The translations under genes were made by a program, and so were the position numbers. From NCBI GenBank assembly GCA_963630555.1, contig CAVGND010000012.1, positions 1-47,018 on the forward strand: a stretch of 47,018 nucleotides of DNA, given 5' to 3'. This document shows, in pieces, positions 15,742-22,640 of the stretch; position 1 is the stretch's first letter, and each line of letters starts with the position of its first letter. The notes under the pieces are model-generated. The model worked only from the letters and a program-made list of their open reading frames with translations, was not told the DNA's origin and did not search any database. Source of the stretch: CAVALG01 sp963630555. Its GTDB lineage: Bacteria > Bacillota > Clostridia > Oscillospirales > Acutalibacteraceae.

Positions 15742-16791
15742 TCATTTTATATAGTCATTTAAAAACACTTTAAGCGCATTGCCGAGCAATTCACCCGCAT
15801 AGGTTGCCTCATCAACCGAATTTGCCTCCGTTCCTACTTCAATCAGCAGCCCGAACGGGACAAATTCCTGATTGTATCTGCTTTCGTAAACAATCATCGG
15901 TCTTGCAAGCCCGGGATACAGCACCTCTATGGTTTGCTGTAATCTGAGTGCCAGAGTAAAATTCTGTTCGGCACCGTCATATCCCGTGCTGACTATGATC
16001 ATAACCTGAGCGGCATTTTTGCCGGCAATGTTGCAAATCGGTGCGATCTTGCCATTGTTTGCAGACGGGATTGAATCGCGGTGAAGATCGATTGCCAGTT
16101 TGATATCTTTGTTTTCGGTGAGTGACTGTTTTATGGTTGCGGCACTGCGCTTATAACTTCCGGAATATGACGGATTATCGTGTTGGGTGGTATTGTGCAG
16201 CGTGTTTATGCCTGCCGCAGAAAGAGATTTTTGCACCACGCTGCCCACCGCCGTGACATTTGCGGAATTATCGGTGTTTCTGGCGTTGTCGTCGGCGGTA
16301 TAGTAATCCTTAACATTGTGCATATAGCCTTCGGTAGCGTGAGTATGATATATAAGCACCTGCGGAGTGCTGTTTGAATTCAGCGCAAGGTCGATTTTGC
16401 CCGAAAGACTCTTTTTAATGTCTATGCTTTTATGCGATTTATTGTTAAGCGAGATTTTACCGTATTTCATTTCTCCGCCCGCCAGAGTGCGCCGTACTAC
16501 CGCACCGAGCGCGGTTTCGTCGTTTGCGGCGGCTTGAGTTTCGGTTTCGGGTGTAGCGTCCGGTTTGTCTTCTTCGGACTTGTTCTCCTGCGGTGCAACG
16601 GGTTTTGCGACTTTTTTGGTATCGCTGCCGCTCTTTTTACCGCTTTCGGAAAACAGCAAGTCAGCCGAATTAAAGGCGGCAAAGGTGAGATTCAGCGCCT
16701 TATAGATCGGAGCCATCCCGTAATTAATAAGCAGCACTACAGACATCGCAATTACCGCCGCACCGACAATTCTGCCGCACCGGATCTTCAT
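15742..16791 (-). CDS. spoIIP: Stage II sporulation protein P (septal peptidoglycan hydrolase)
   Basis: A 349-residue membrane-anchored amidase/endopeptidase that, with SpoIID and SpoIIM, thins the sporulation septum and drives engulfment. It has an N-terminal anchor (GRIVGAAVIAMSVVLLINYG), a low-complexity Lys/Glu/Thr-rich linker of ~60 residues (VAKPVAPQENKSEEDKPD and after), and the SpoIIP catalytic domain: VLIYHTHATEGY with metal-binding His and Glu, KLAIDLHRDSI, then LIEVGTEANS near the end. I chose the ATG at 16791 with AGGTG 5 bp upstream; a GTG five codons earlier overlaps it. It follows gpr with a 75-bp gap, the same order as in Bacillus. Confidence 0.95.
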   Translation of the reverse strand: MKIRCGRIVGAAVIAMSVVLLINYGMAPIYKALNLTFAAFNSADLLFSESGKKSGSDTKKVAKPVAPQENKSEEDKPDATPETETQAAANDETALGAVVRRTLAGGEMKYGKISLNNKSHKSIDIKKSLSGKIDLALNSNSTPQVLIYHTHATEGYMHNVKDYYTADDNARNTDNSANVTAVGSVVQKSLSAAGINTLHNTTQHDNPSYSGSYKRSAATIKQSLTENKDIKLAIDLHRDSIPSANNGKIAPICNIAGKNAAQVMIIVSTGYDGAEQNFTLALRLQQTIEVLYPGLARPMIVYESRYNQEFVPFGLLIEVGTEANSVDEATYAGELLGNALKVFLNDYIK

Positions 16792-16866
16792 TTTTTCACC
16801 TCGCACATGCGTATTGGGGGTTCATATATGCCCTGACTGTAAATGTATATGACGTGCGGACGAAAA

Positions 16867-17709
16867 TTAGACGAGGGAAAGCAGCGTTTGCGGCGAAACC
16901 GAAGGCTGCAACACACAGTTTATAGCGTGCCCGATAAGTTTTGAAGCGCGTTCGGTAAGCGAATCGATCTCGCGTTGGGTTACGACCATTCCGTTGCCCG
17001 AAACGCCCTCTTTCCCCGTAAGTTCATAAACGAGGGTCGCGGCGTCAACCACGGTCGGAACACCGACCGATATAACAGGCACACCGAGGGTCTCTCGGCT
17101 TATTTCCTTTCGACTGTTGCCTACGCCCGAACCGGGGGTTATCCCCGTATCTGACAGTTGCACGGTACAACCAAGCCGATCAAGATCACGCGCGGCAAGC
17201 GCATCGACTGCTATAACACAGGTTGGGGAAATCCGCTCGGCGGTGCTTTTGATTATTTCGTGACTTTCTATGCCGGTCTGCCCCAGCACTCCGGGCGACA
17301 GAACCGAAACCGAGCGCAGCCCGTCAAGCCCGATGCTTTTTGCAAGTTCGGCGGAAATATGCCTTGTGGCTAATATACGGTCGGCTGTTTCGGGGCCCAA
17401 AGCGTCGGCGGTTATTTTGTCGTTACCCAAACCTATGACCATGACGGCACCGCTTTCGGGTATGAGGCGCCGAAGTTCCCTGCAAAGCACGGAATGTGCA
17501 TTCTCCTCGGTGCTGTTATTCATGGTTTTTTGCATTTCTATAGTGACGTACCTGCCTTTGCGTTTACTTACCGACTTGGCGGCGGTATCGGTTAAAATGT
17601 TGATTTCGGTAACTTTTATATCGCCGTCTTTATATTCATTTGTTTGAATGCCGTCTTTATGCTGATTTATTTCGCAACTTTCTATTGCAAGGTCGGTTCT
17701 CGGTATCAA
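16867..17709 (-). CDS. gpr: Germination protease GPR
   Basis: A 280-residue aspartic-type protease that degrades small acid-soluble spore proteins during germination; it is made in the forespore as a zymogen and self-processed. Diagnostic parts: RTDLAIES at the N-terminus (the region of the processing site), VMVIGLGNDKITADALGP, LSPGVLGQTGIES, VIAVDALAARDLDRLG with the catalytic Asp, and SDTGITPGSGVGNSRKEI. The start is best placed at a TTG (17709): AAGGAG lies 8 bp upstream and RTDLAIE begins two residues later. An in-frame ATG 33 bp upstream lacks such a site. First gene of gpr-spoIIP-small membrane protein. Confidence 0.95.
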   Translation of the reverse strand: MIPRTDLAIESCEINQHKDGIQTNEYKDGDIKVTEINILTDTAAKSVSKRKGRYVTIEMQKTMNNSTEENAHSVLCRELRRLIPESGAVMVIGLGNDKITADALGPETADRILATRHISAELAKSIGLDGLRSVSVLSPGVLGQTGIESHEIIKSTAERISPTCVIAVDALAARDLDRLGCTVQLSDTGITPGSGVGNSRKEISRETLGVPVISVGVPTVVDAATLVYELTGKEGVSGNGMVVTQREIDSLTERASKLIGHAINCVLQPSVSPQTLLSLV

Positions 17710-17804
17710 AATTATCACTCCTTCATTTATTACTTTTGGCATCGGCGGCGGAATAATACCGACAAGTTTGTTTTTACCGGATATTTTTTTGAAAAATTAT
17801 AATT

Positions 17805-17836
17805 TTCAAAAACGTATTGACAAGCGGGCAAAGCCG
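17805..17836 (+). repeat. 32-bp direct repeat, copy 1 (promoter of the orphan leader)
   Basis: Shared with 18995-19026 at 30 of 32 positions; the common core is ACAAGCGGGCAAAGCCG. Here it supplies the -35 box and spacer. Confidence 0.85.
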
Positions 17837-17845
17837 TGATATACT
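17817..17845 (+). promoter_or_regulatory. Strong promoter of an orphan leader RNA
   Basis: TTGACA (17817-17822), 17 bp, TATACT (17840-17845). It faces a stretch with no gene on its strand. The -35 and spacer sequence recurs before ilvE at 18995-19026. Confidence 0.85.
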
Positions 17846-17851
17846 TTACAA

Positions 17852-18026
17852 AAAATTTATAAAGACTGTAACGAAGGCGGTCTTAAACATTTGATTTTCA
17901 GAGGGTCGGTGCTTGGTGCGAACGGCAGTTAAAGTTTCACCCGGCCCGTCATTTTCGATGAAGTTTAAGCAATATTATACTCATTAAAAGCGGCGGCAGA
18001 CTTTCAATACGTCTGCCGCCGCTTTG
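17852..18026 (+). ncRNA. Orphan T-box-like leader RNA (Stem I only)
   Basis: Transcript predicted from the promoter to the hairpin at 17987-18025. It has features of a T-box Stem I: AGAGGG where the AG bulge lies, then GGTGCGAA in a terminal-loop-like context. An outer helix can form between CTTAAAC (about 17881-17887) and GTTTAAG (about 17963-17969), and an inner one between GGGTCGG and the CCGGCCC region. It lacks the T-box bulge sequence (TGGTACCGCG) that the complete leader at 22.6 kb has. No gene follows on its strand before the opposite-strand hydrolase. Either a degraded T-box or a small RNA of another kind. Confidence 0.45.
17987..18025. terminator. Hairpin between the orphan leader and the PhnP-like gene
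   Basis: AAAGCGGCGGCAGAC (17987-18001) pairs perfectly with GTCTGCCGCCGCTTT (18011-18025). The T-run is better on the minus strand, so it fits the end of the hydrolase gene, but it would also stop the plus-strand leader RNA. Confidence 0.85.
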
Positions 18027-18044
18027 TAGGTTAAACCGGTTGAA

Positions 18045-18878
18045 TTAAAATTCAAATTCCATACCGTCATATGAAGTTGTAAAACCGTTTTCGGCTGCTA
18101 TGCCTACAAAGTCGGTATAGCAGGAATTTTTACCGTTATGTGAAAAGTGATTTAATATAAACACCGTATTATCGGTAACGATTTTTTCTTTAAGCATTTT
18201 TTCGCGGAGTTTTACGCATCGCTCAAGCGAAAGATGTCCCGTATATGTTGCGTTATTGCACGCCTCCGTGCAGTCAAGTGAAACGACGTCGATCGGCGAT
18301 GTAAGATCTTTAAGGCGCTTAAACGTTTCGTCACAATACTCACTGCTGTCATGCGAATAAAACAGGCTTTTACCGTCTTTTTCTATTACAAAAAGCAGCG
18401 GAGAGGTTGACGGGTCGTGGCTTGCTTTTACGGGTAATATCGTGTATTCTTCGGCAGAAAATGATTCAAATGCGGTTATTTCTTTTGCGACCGCGTCGGT
18501 TTCGGGAATGTTGAATTTTTCAATAACTCTTTTTATCACTTCATATCCGCTTTTACCTGCATAAAAGGTCAGCGGAGATCTGCCTGATATATGTGAAAAG
18601 CCGCTCTTTCTATTCAGTATTTCGTCCGCATATAAATGATCTTCGTGCGAGTGGGTAATTATGCAGGTTCTGATTTCGTTAAGAGGTATATCGTATTTAA
18701 GGTAATGCATATAGGTTTCCGGCGGAAAGTCTATCAGTATTTTATTATCAATAATCATCTGACTTCTTGTTCTTATGTTTTTGCCGCCCAACAATTTTGC
18801 CCTTTTGCAATTTTCGCATTCGCAAAATATTGCAGGGATGCCCTCTGCCGCCGCAGTTCCCAGGTATTTAATTTTCAT
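18045..18878 (-). CDS. PhnP-like MBL-fold phosphodiesterase/hydrolase
   Basis: A 277-residue cytosolic metallo-beta-lactamase-fold protein. It opens with MKIKYLGTAAAEGIP, has a CECENC cysteine cluster near residue 20 (a structural zinc site in PhnP-type enzymes), then ILIDFPPET, the catalytic THSHEDH, SHDSSEYC and a late NHFSHNGKN. PhnP proteins hydrolyse cyclic phosphodiesters in phosphonate use, but no phosphonate genes are present, so the substrate here is open. I chose ATG at 18878 because AAAGG lies upstream and the fold starts there. It sits on the opposite strand between an orphan leader RNA and ilvE, both of which share a 32-bp promoter-region repeat. Confidence 0.85.
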   Translation of the reverse strand: MKIKYLGTAAAEGIPAIFCECENCKRAKLLGGKNIRTRSQMIIDNKILIDFPPETYMHYLKYDIPLNEIRTCIITHSHEDHLYADEILNRKSGFSHISGRSPLTFYAGKSGYEVIKRVIEKFNIPETDAVAKEITAFESFSAEEYTILPVKASHDPSTSPLLFVIEKDGKSLFYSHDSSEYCDETFKRLKDLTSPIDVVSLDCTEACNNATYTGHLSLERCVKLREKMLKEKIVTDNTVFILNHFSHNGKNSCYTDFVGIAAENGFTTSYDGMEFEF

Positions 18879-18994
18879 AATAATTTGCCTTTCGCCGGTG
18901 GTTTTTACTGAGTTTTTATAATTATATTTGCAGTTCATCCGTTTGTCAACATCAATTCTCGGGCGTGTATTGCAATTTTTAATACGGCAAAAAA

Positions 18995-19026
18995 TTCAAC
19001 AACGTATTAACAAGCGGGCAAAGCCG
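18995..19026 (+). repeat. 32-bp direct repeat, copy 2 (upstream of ilvE)
   Basis: Same sequence as 17805-17836 with two changes. One turns TTGACA into TTAACA (19007-19012); the matching -10 would be TCTAAA (19030-19035), so this copy is a weaker promoter. Confidence 0.8.
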
Positions 19027-19114
19027 CAATCTAAACGGCGGTGAGCGAAACCGCCGCAGGTTCGAGTATGTCAACGGCGCAAAAACCGAATCTTAATAAA
19101 GGAGATATTTAACT

Positions 19115-20176
19115 ATGGACATTAAAATTACGGAGAATCTTAACCCGTCGGTCAAACCCGCAGATAACACTCTGGGGTTCGGCAGAATATTTACCGACCA
19201 TATGTTTATTATGGACTATGACCGCGATAACGGCTGGCACGACGCAAGGATAGTACCGTTCGGGCCTATCAGTCTGCATCCGGCTTCAACCGTACTTCAT
19301 TACGGAAGCGAAATTTTTGAGGGACTGAAGGCGTATCGCCGTGCCGACGGCGGGGTTCAACTTTTCCGCCCGTGTGAAAATATAAAACGCCTTAACAACT
19401 CTGCCGAGCGTCTGTGCCTGCCGCAGATACCCGAGGATATAGCGCTTGAAGTGCTTACAACCTTTGTAAAGCATGAGGCGGATTGGACTCCACGTTTGGA
19501 AGGAACATCGCTTTATATCCGCCCGTTTCTGTTCGGTAATGACGAAAATCTTGGCGTTCATGCGGTTCATTCCGCTAAGTTTGTTATAATTTGTTCTCCG
19601 GTCGGCAGTTATTATAAGGAGGGCATCAGTCCGGTTAAAATTATGATAGAGGATGCCGATGTCCGCGCTGTGAGAGGCGGTACCGGTTATGCAAAGTGCG
19701 GCGGTAACTATGCGGCAAGCAGCCGTGCAGGCGAAAAGGCGGAAAGGCAAGGCTATTCGCAGGTTCTGTGGCTTGACGGCGTCGAGCGTAAATATATAGA
19801 AGAAGTCGGCGCAATGAATGTTATGTTTAAAATTGACGGCGAGGTGGTCACCCCTGCGCTTACCGGTTCAATTTTGCCCGGCATAACAAGAAAATCCTGT
19901 ATTGAAGTGCTTAAAAAGGCAGGTTACAAGGTATCGGAACGGCTTTTAAGCGTTGATGAACTCAGCGAAGCGCTTGAAAACGGAAAACTTGAGGAGGCCT
20001 GGGGCTGCGGCACTGCGGCGGTTATTTCGCCTATCGGCGAACTTTGCTATAAAGGAAAAAAATTCACTGTCAATAACGGTGTAATCGGGTCGGTCACAAA
20101 AATGCTTTACGATACCCTGACGGGTATACAGTGGGGCAAGACGGAGGATACCTTCGGTTGGACATATAGACTTTAA
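19115..20176 (+). CDS. ilvE: Branched-chain amino acid aminotransferase
   Basis: A 353-residue class IV PLP aminotransferase that interconverts Leu/Ile/Val and their 2-oxoacids using glutamate. It belongs to the longer BCAT type II group (about 340-360 residues). The PLP lysine is Lys226 in WLDGVERKYIEEVGAMN. Other blocks: HYGSEIFEGLKAYR, RPCENIKRLNNSAERL, YIRPFLF, YAKCGGNYAAS and GTAAVISPIGEL. ATG at 19115 follows AAAGGAG. It is a single-gene unit with a strong terminator. Upstream is a degenerate promoter and a hairpin (CGGCGGT/ACCGCCG around 19036-19056); no T-box bulge is present. Confidence 0.96.
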   Translation: MDIKITENLNPSVKPADNTLGFGRIFTDHMFIMDYDRDNGWHDARIVPFGPISLHPASTVLHYGSEIFEGLKAYRRADGGVQLFRPCENIKRLNNSAERLCLPQIPEDIALEVLTTFVKHEADWTPRLEGTSLYIRPFLFGNDENLGVHAVHSAKFVIICSPVGSYYKEGISPVKIMIEDADVRAVRGGTGYAKCGGNYAASSRAGEKAERQGYSQVLWLDGVERKYIEEVGAMNVMFKIDGEVVTPALTGSILPGITRKSCIEVLKKAGYKVSERLLSVDELSEALENGKLEEAWGCGTAAVISPIGELCYKGKKFTVNNGVIGSVTKMLYDTLTGIQWGKTEDTFGWTYRL

Positions 20177-20188
20177 TAATTTGATATT

Positions 20189-20230
20189 AAAAAGGCTTTC
20201 GCAGTCGGATTGACCGCGAAAGCCTTTTTT
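20189..20230 (+). terminator. ilvE terminator
   Basis: AAAAAGGCTTTCGC (20189-20202) pairs with GCGAAAGCCTTTTTT (20216-20230), ending in a T-run. Confidence 0.92.
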
Positions 20231-20243
20231 GGGTACCGGGCGT

Positions 20244-20292
20244 CAGATGTTAGATGCTAGACTCTAGACCGTAGACGTTAGATGTTAGATGT
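20244..20292 (+). repeat. 7-bp tandem array, seven units
   Basis: Consecutive heptamers CAGATGT, TAGATGC, TAGACTC, TAGACCG, TAGACGT, TAGATGT, TAGATGT. Consensus TAGAYNN, uninterrupted. Confidence 0.85.
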
Positions 20293-20347
20293 GGTGGGCG
20301 GTGGTTTTAATAATAGACGGTAAATTGCTCTTACTATTAGCTTCTTT

Positions 20348-20391
20348 CTCTCCCTCAGCCAAAACCGTAGGTTTTGGCTGAGGGAGAGATA
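20348..20391. repeat. Long perfect palindrome of the dispersed family
   Basis: TCTCCCTCAGCCAAAACC and GGTTTTGGCTGAGGGAGA pair perfectly around a 3-base loop. Confidence 0.9.
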
Positions 20392-20397
20392 CTGTTA

Positions 20398-20460
20398 TAG
20401 ACATTAGACAGTAGACAGTAGATTTTAGACGTGATAGGCGGTAGTTTAGATAATAGGCAG
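20398..20460 (+). repeat. 7-bp tandem array, nine units
   Basis: TAGACAT, TAGACAG, TAGACAG, TAGATTT, TAGACGT, GATAGGC, GGTAGTT, TAGATAA, TAGGCAG. The first five and eighth fit TAGAYNN or nearly so; the sixth and seventh are decayed but keep phase. Confidence 0.8.
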
Positions 20461-20490
20461 TGAATTCTTCTTGCAGTTAGCCTTTTTCTC

Positions 20491-20552
20491 CCCCCCTCCG
20501 AGTTTTGCCCGCAGGGCAAAACCCACCTTCCCTCGTCAGTGGGAGGCAAGTG
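20491..20552. repeat. Dispersed palindromic element, diverged copy
   Basis: Contains the hairpin GTTTTGCCC/GGGCAAAAC (20505-20523) then CCCTCGTCAGTGGGAGGCAAG, one base away from the family core. Confidence 0.7.
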
Positions 20553-20613
20553 GTAGGTGCGTACCGTCAGTCTATCAAACTTCCGTCCGTTATTCGGCGG
20601 CAGCGTAATTCTT

Positions 20614-20666
20614 GGCTCCCTCTGACGAGGGAGCTGTCGAGGCAAAGCCTCGACTGAGGGAGAGAT
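20614..20666. repeat. Dispersed palindromic element, canonical copy
   Basis: GGCTCCCTCTGACGAGGGAG forms one hairpin, GTCGAGGCAAAGCCTCGAC a second, and the outer CTCCCTC/GAGGGAG arms close a three-way-junction-like fold. Confidence 0.85.
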
Positions 20667-20770
20667 ACCGCAGACTGACGGTAACCTTTATTACTTTAGA
20701 CATTCGAATTTTGAAGTGATTAGGGCAAACTGATAACCGACGGCAAATTGATATTTCTGCTAGTTTTTTC

Positions 20771-20823
20771 TCTCCCTCCGTCACGGCTTCCGCCGTGCCA
20801 CCTCCCTCGTCAGAGGGAGGCAA
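20771..20823. repeat. Dispersed palindromic element, inverted copy
   Basis: CTCCCTCCGTCACGGC, the hairpin CACGGCTTCCGCCGTG and CTCCCTCGTCAGAGGGAGG: the same architecture as 20614-20666 in reverse orientation. The following GGCTTGTTCGTACCGTCAGC matches the complement of 46920-46940. Confidence 0.85.
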
Positions 20824-20991
20824 GGGCTTGTTCGTACCGTCAGCAGTCAGGTAAAAAAGGCAAGGACGGTAAACCGCCGAAAGGCTTACGGCAGTCAGAG
20901 GGAGGCAAGGGTCAGTGCGTACCGAAAATCCACCAAACTACCGTCAACCTATCAAACTTCCGTTATCCATACGGCGGCACCGCCGCCCCCG

Positions 20992-21106
20992 GTCCCCTCT
21001 GACGAGGGTGCGGGTGTCCGGTGGACACCTCTGCGAAGCAGAAGCACCGACCGAGGCGGCAGCCGAGACGCCGGCAAAACCGCAGGTTTTGACTGAGGGG
21101 GAGAAA
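20992..21106. repeat. Dispersed palindromic element, long composite copy
   Basis: Starts CCCCTCTGACGAGGGTGCGG, continues with the hairpin GTGTCCGGTGGACAC, and ends with AAAACCGCAGGTTTT and GACTGAGGGGGAGAAAG. The first ~65 bp are nearly identical to the window's right end. Confidence 0.85.
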
Positions 21107-21160
21107 GAACTTGCCCGCAAGAAGAATTACCGTCTATGCTCAAACAGCCGTTGCGTTCGT

Positions 21161-21188
21161 CTGATGTTTAGTGTTTGACGTTTGACGT
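21161..21188 (+). repeat. 7-bp tandem array, four units
   Basis: CTGATGT, TTAGTGT, TTGACGT, TTGACGT: the same 7-bp periodicity at the far end of the repeat cluster. Confidence 0.6.
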
Positions 21189-21217
21189 TCGGAACCGAAG
21201 GCAAACGGTGAGTGTAT

Positions 21218-21460
21218 TCACTCAATTCCCAACAGCCAATCAACCGATACTTTTAGGATTTTCGCAAGTTCGCGAAGTTCGTAATCTGCCACAAACCGCG
21301 TGCCTATCTCTATCCTTGATATGCTGTCGCGCTCAATAATTATGCCGTTAATTTGCATTCTTGCTGCGAGTTCGCTTTGGGTCAAATGTTGCTTTCGCCG
21401 TGCTTCATGTATTCTGTTGCCGCAAATATTCTTTTTACCGTTAAAGTCATAAATTTTCAT
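21218..21460 (-). CDS. XRE-family (Cro/CI-type) transcriptional regulator
   Basis: 80 residues made of little more than one HTH_3 domain: NRIHEARRKQHLTQSELAARMQ with the recognition helix around DSISRIEIGTRFVADYELRELAKILKVSVDWLLGIE. This is the full-length pattern of small phage- or toxin-antitoxin-type repressors. It is divergent from a small membrane-protein gene. The shared intergenic region has two identical 17-bp direct repeats around a strong promoter, which are the likely binding sites. The minus-strand ribosome-binding site is weak. Autoregulation and control of the divergent gene are inferred. Confidence 0.9.
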   Translation of the reverse strand: MKIYDFNGKKNICGNRIHEARRKQHLTQSELAARMQINGIIIERDSISRIEIGTRFVADYELRELAKILKVSVDWLLGIE

Positions 21461-21480
21461 AATTTTAATATCCGCCTAAT

Positions 21481-21497
21481 GTTAAAGATAAGAATTT
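21481..21497. promoter_or_regulatory. Putative XRE operator, copy 1
   Basis: GTTAAAGATAAGAATTT, exactly repeated at 21532-21548. It lies just upstream of the -35 box of the divergent gene and 20 bp before the xre start codon. Confidence 0.65.
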
Positions 21498-21499
21498 TC

Positions 21500-21528
21500 T
21501 TGACTTTAACATTTTTATGTGCTAATAT
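21500..21528 (+). promoter_or_regulatory. Promoter of the small membrane-protein gene
   Basis: TTGACT (21500-21505), 17 bp, TAATAT (21523-21528), flanked by the two 17-bp repeats. Confidence 0.75.
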
Positions 21529-21531
21529 TGT

Positions 21532-21548
21532 GTTAAAGATAAGAATTT
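21532..21548. promoter_or_regulatory. Putative XRE operator, copy 2
   Basis: Second exact copy of GTTAAAGATAAGAATTT, at the predicted transcription start, where a bound repressor would block initiation. Confidence 0.65.
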
Positions 21549-21581
21549 CAAAAAAACAAGGGATAGAACAGGAGCAATCAA

Positions 21582-21791
21582 ATGAAAACTTTAAATATAA
21601 TCGCAACCGTTGTCGGTTCTCTTGCTGTAACTCGAATGTTATATATTATGTTAGAATTCGGAATGTTTTTTATTTTTTATGACGGTTTGACTGTGCTTTT
21701 ATCGGCGGTTTCGTTGGGGTTACCGGTTGCTTCATACATTTCTTCAAGAAAAAGCGAGTCATCGAAAAGTGACAATAATATGATTGATTAA
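21582..21791 (+). CDS. Small membrane protein paired with the XRE regulator
   Basis: 69 residues with two predicted helices (LNIIATVVGSLAVTRMLYIML and FIFYDGLTVLLSAVSLGLPVASYI) and a hydrophilic tail rich in Ser and Lys (SSRKSESSKSDNN). ATG at 21582 follows AGGAG at 7 bp. No family recognised. The promoter is bracketed by the putative XRE operators. A small hydrophobic protein under a tiny divergent repressor could be a toxin of a toxin-antitoxin-like pair or an effector of a cryptic prophage remnant, but neither is shown. Confidence 0.7.
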   Translation: MKTLNIIATVVGSLAVTRMLYIMLEFGMFFIFYDGLTVLLSAVSLGLPVASYISSRKSESSKSDNNMID

Positions 21792-21935
21792 ATTTCATCA
21801 CAGGAACTTTTTGGAATACCTTGGTACCGCTTTGCGGAATGCGGATAATGTATTGTTTAAACTAAAAGCACGGCAATGCTGAAACAGTTAATAATTGTTA
21901 ATAATTTAAATTTATATAATTGAGGGGAAATGTTT

Positions 21936-22220
21936 ATGAAAATCACACCGGCTTATATTCGAGATGTTAAAGAACTTAAAACGGTAACTGCCAGTGCAAC
22001 AATGGGTGTCGGATTGCTGACATCTATTTGCTTTTGGTTTTGCAATATTTTTGGAATAGAGTGCAAAATGTACGCTAAAAAAATTGAGAAAGCCAAAAGT
22101 CTTGCCGCAAACGCCTTGGTCAAAAAAGCCCAATCAATTAAAGAGGCGTCGGGCATTATGAATATAAGAATGGAAATTTGCGGAACAACTATATTTATGT
22201 ACGGCATCATATACGCGTAA
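21936..22220 (+). CDS. Hypothetical protein, 94 residues
   Basis: Starts MKITPAYIRDVKELKTVTAS after GAGGGG (an ATG two codons earlier at 21930 is also possible). It has a hydrophobic stretch near residues 22-41 (GVGLLTSICFWFCNIFGIEC), then a basic amphipathic helix (KMYAKKIEKAKSLAANALVKKAQSI), and a hydrophobic C-terminus. I do not recognise a family. Length, low G+C and position 140 bp after the XRE-linked gene suggest the same accessory patch. A weak prediction of a membrane-associated small protein is all the sequence allows. Confidence 0.55.
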   Translation: MKITPAYIRDVKELKTVTASATMGVGLLTSICFWFCNIFGIECKMYAKKIEKAKSLAANALVKKAQSIKEASGIMNIRMEICGTTIFMYGIIYA

Positions 22221-22600
22221 AATAAATGCGCTTGAAGTTTAAACAGTAATACTTATCAAAATCGGCGGCAGGCTGTTGATAGTCTGCCGCCGACGAACGT
22301 GCCGAAAAAGTCGGCGTGCTCTTAGGCGGGAATGCCGCTCGCTCGAAAGCCAAAGATTTTCGGACAGCACTTTATTTCCGCCAATACCACTCTCCACGGT
22401 GTTCTTGAAAGCCCGCCTGTTTGGCGGGTTTTTGCTTACAAGGCGTTTTACGCTGCGTATGTCAACGAAAAAATGCAAGTGCGGCGTTGTCGCCGCAAAA
22501 TTAATTTTGCGGCTTATTGACAGACTGATCGGTTAATTCAATTTTATTTGCAATTTTTAAATTAGCAAAACACCGCGAAAAATGTCGTGCAGGTGTGTAT
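22221..22600. other. Non-coding stretch with two hairpins
   Basis: Contains CGGCGGCAG/CTGCCGCCG (22263-22292) and a terminator-like CCCGCC/GGCGGG plus T-run (22410-22433). Between them one frame (starting AADERAEKVGV) reads open for ~45 codons but has no start site or family likeness. I see no gene. Confidence 0.6.
22410..22433 (+). terminator. Terminator-like hairpin
   Basis: CCCGCC (22412-22417) pairs with GGCGGG (22423-22428) and five T follow. No gene is recognised directly upstream. Confidence 0.65.
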
Positions 22601-22605
22601 TTTAG

Positions 22606-22634
22606 TTGACATATAATTATAGTCGTGGTATAAT
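22606..22634 (+). promoter_or_regulatory. Promoter of the T-box-controlled aromatic-acid operon
   Basis: TTGACA (22606-22611), 17 bp, TATAAT (22629-22634): both hexamers perfect. Predicted start near 22641. Confidence 0.93.
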
Positions 22635-22640
22635 TGGCTT

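Larger units (their letters stand above)
20231..21217. other. 1-kb non-coding repeat cluster
   Basis: No gene is supported. The segment alternates 7-bp tandem arrays with palindromic elements built around CCCTCTGACGAGGG, plus decayed copies of a spacer reading GTGCGTACCG and CTATCAAACTTCCGT (about 20557-20587 and 20912-20963). Small open frames here are by-products of the G+C-rich repeats. Confidence 0.8.

Noticed and set aside
19054..19083. CAGGTTCGAGT before ilvE looks like a tRNA T-arm
   Set aside because: No acceptor stem, D-arm or anticodon arm can be built around it.
20244..20460. Possible CRISPR array
   Set aside because: The periodicity is 7 bp with no unique spacers and no cas genes in the window.
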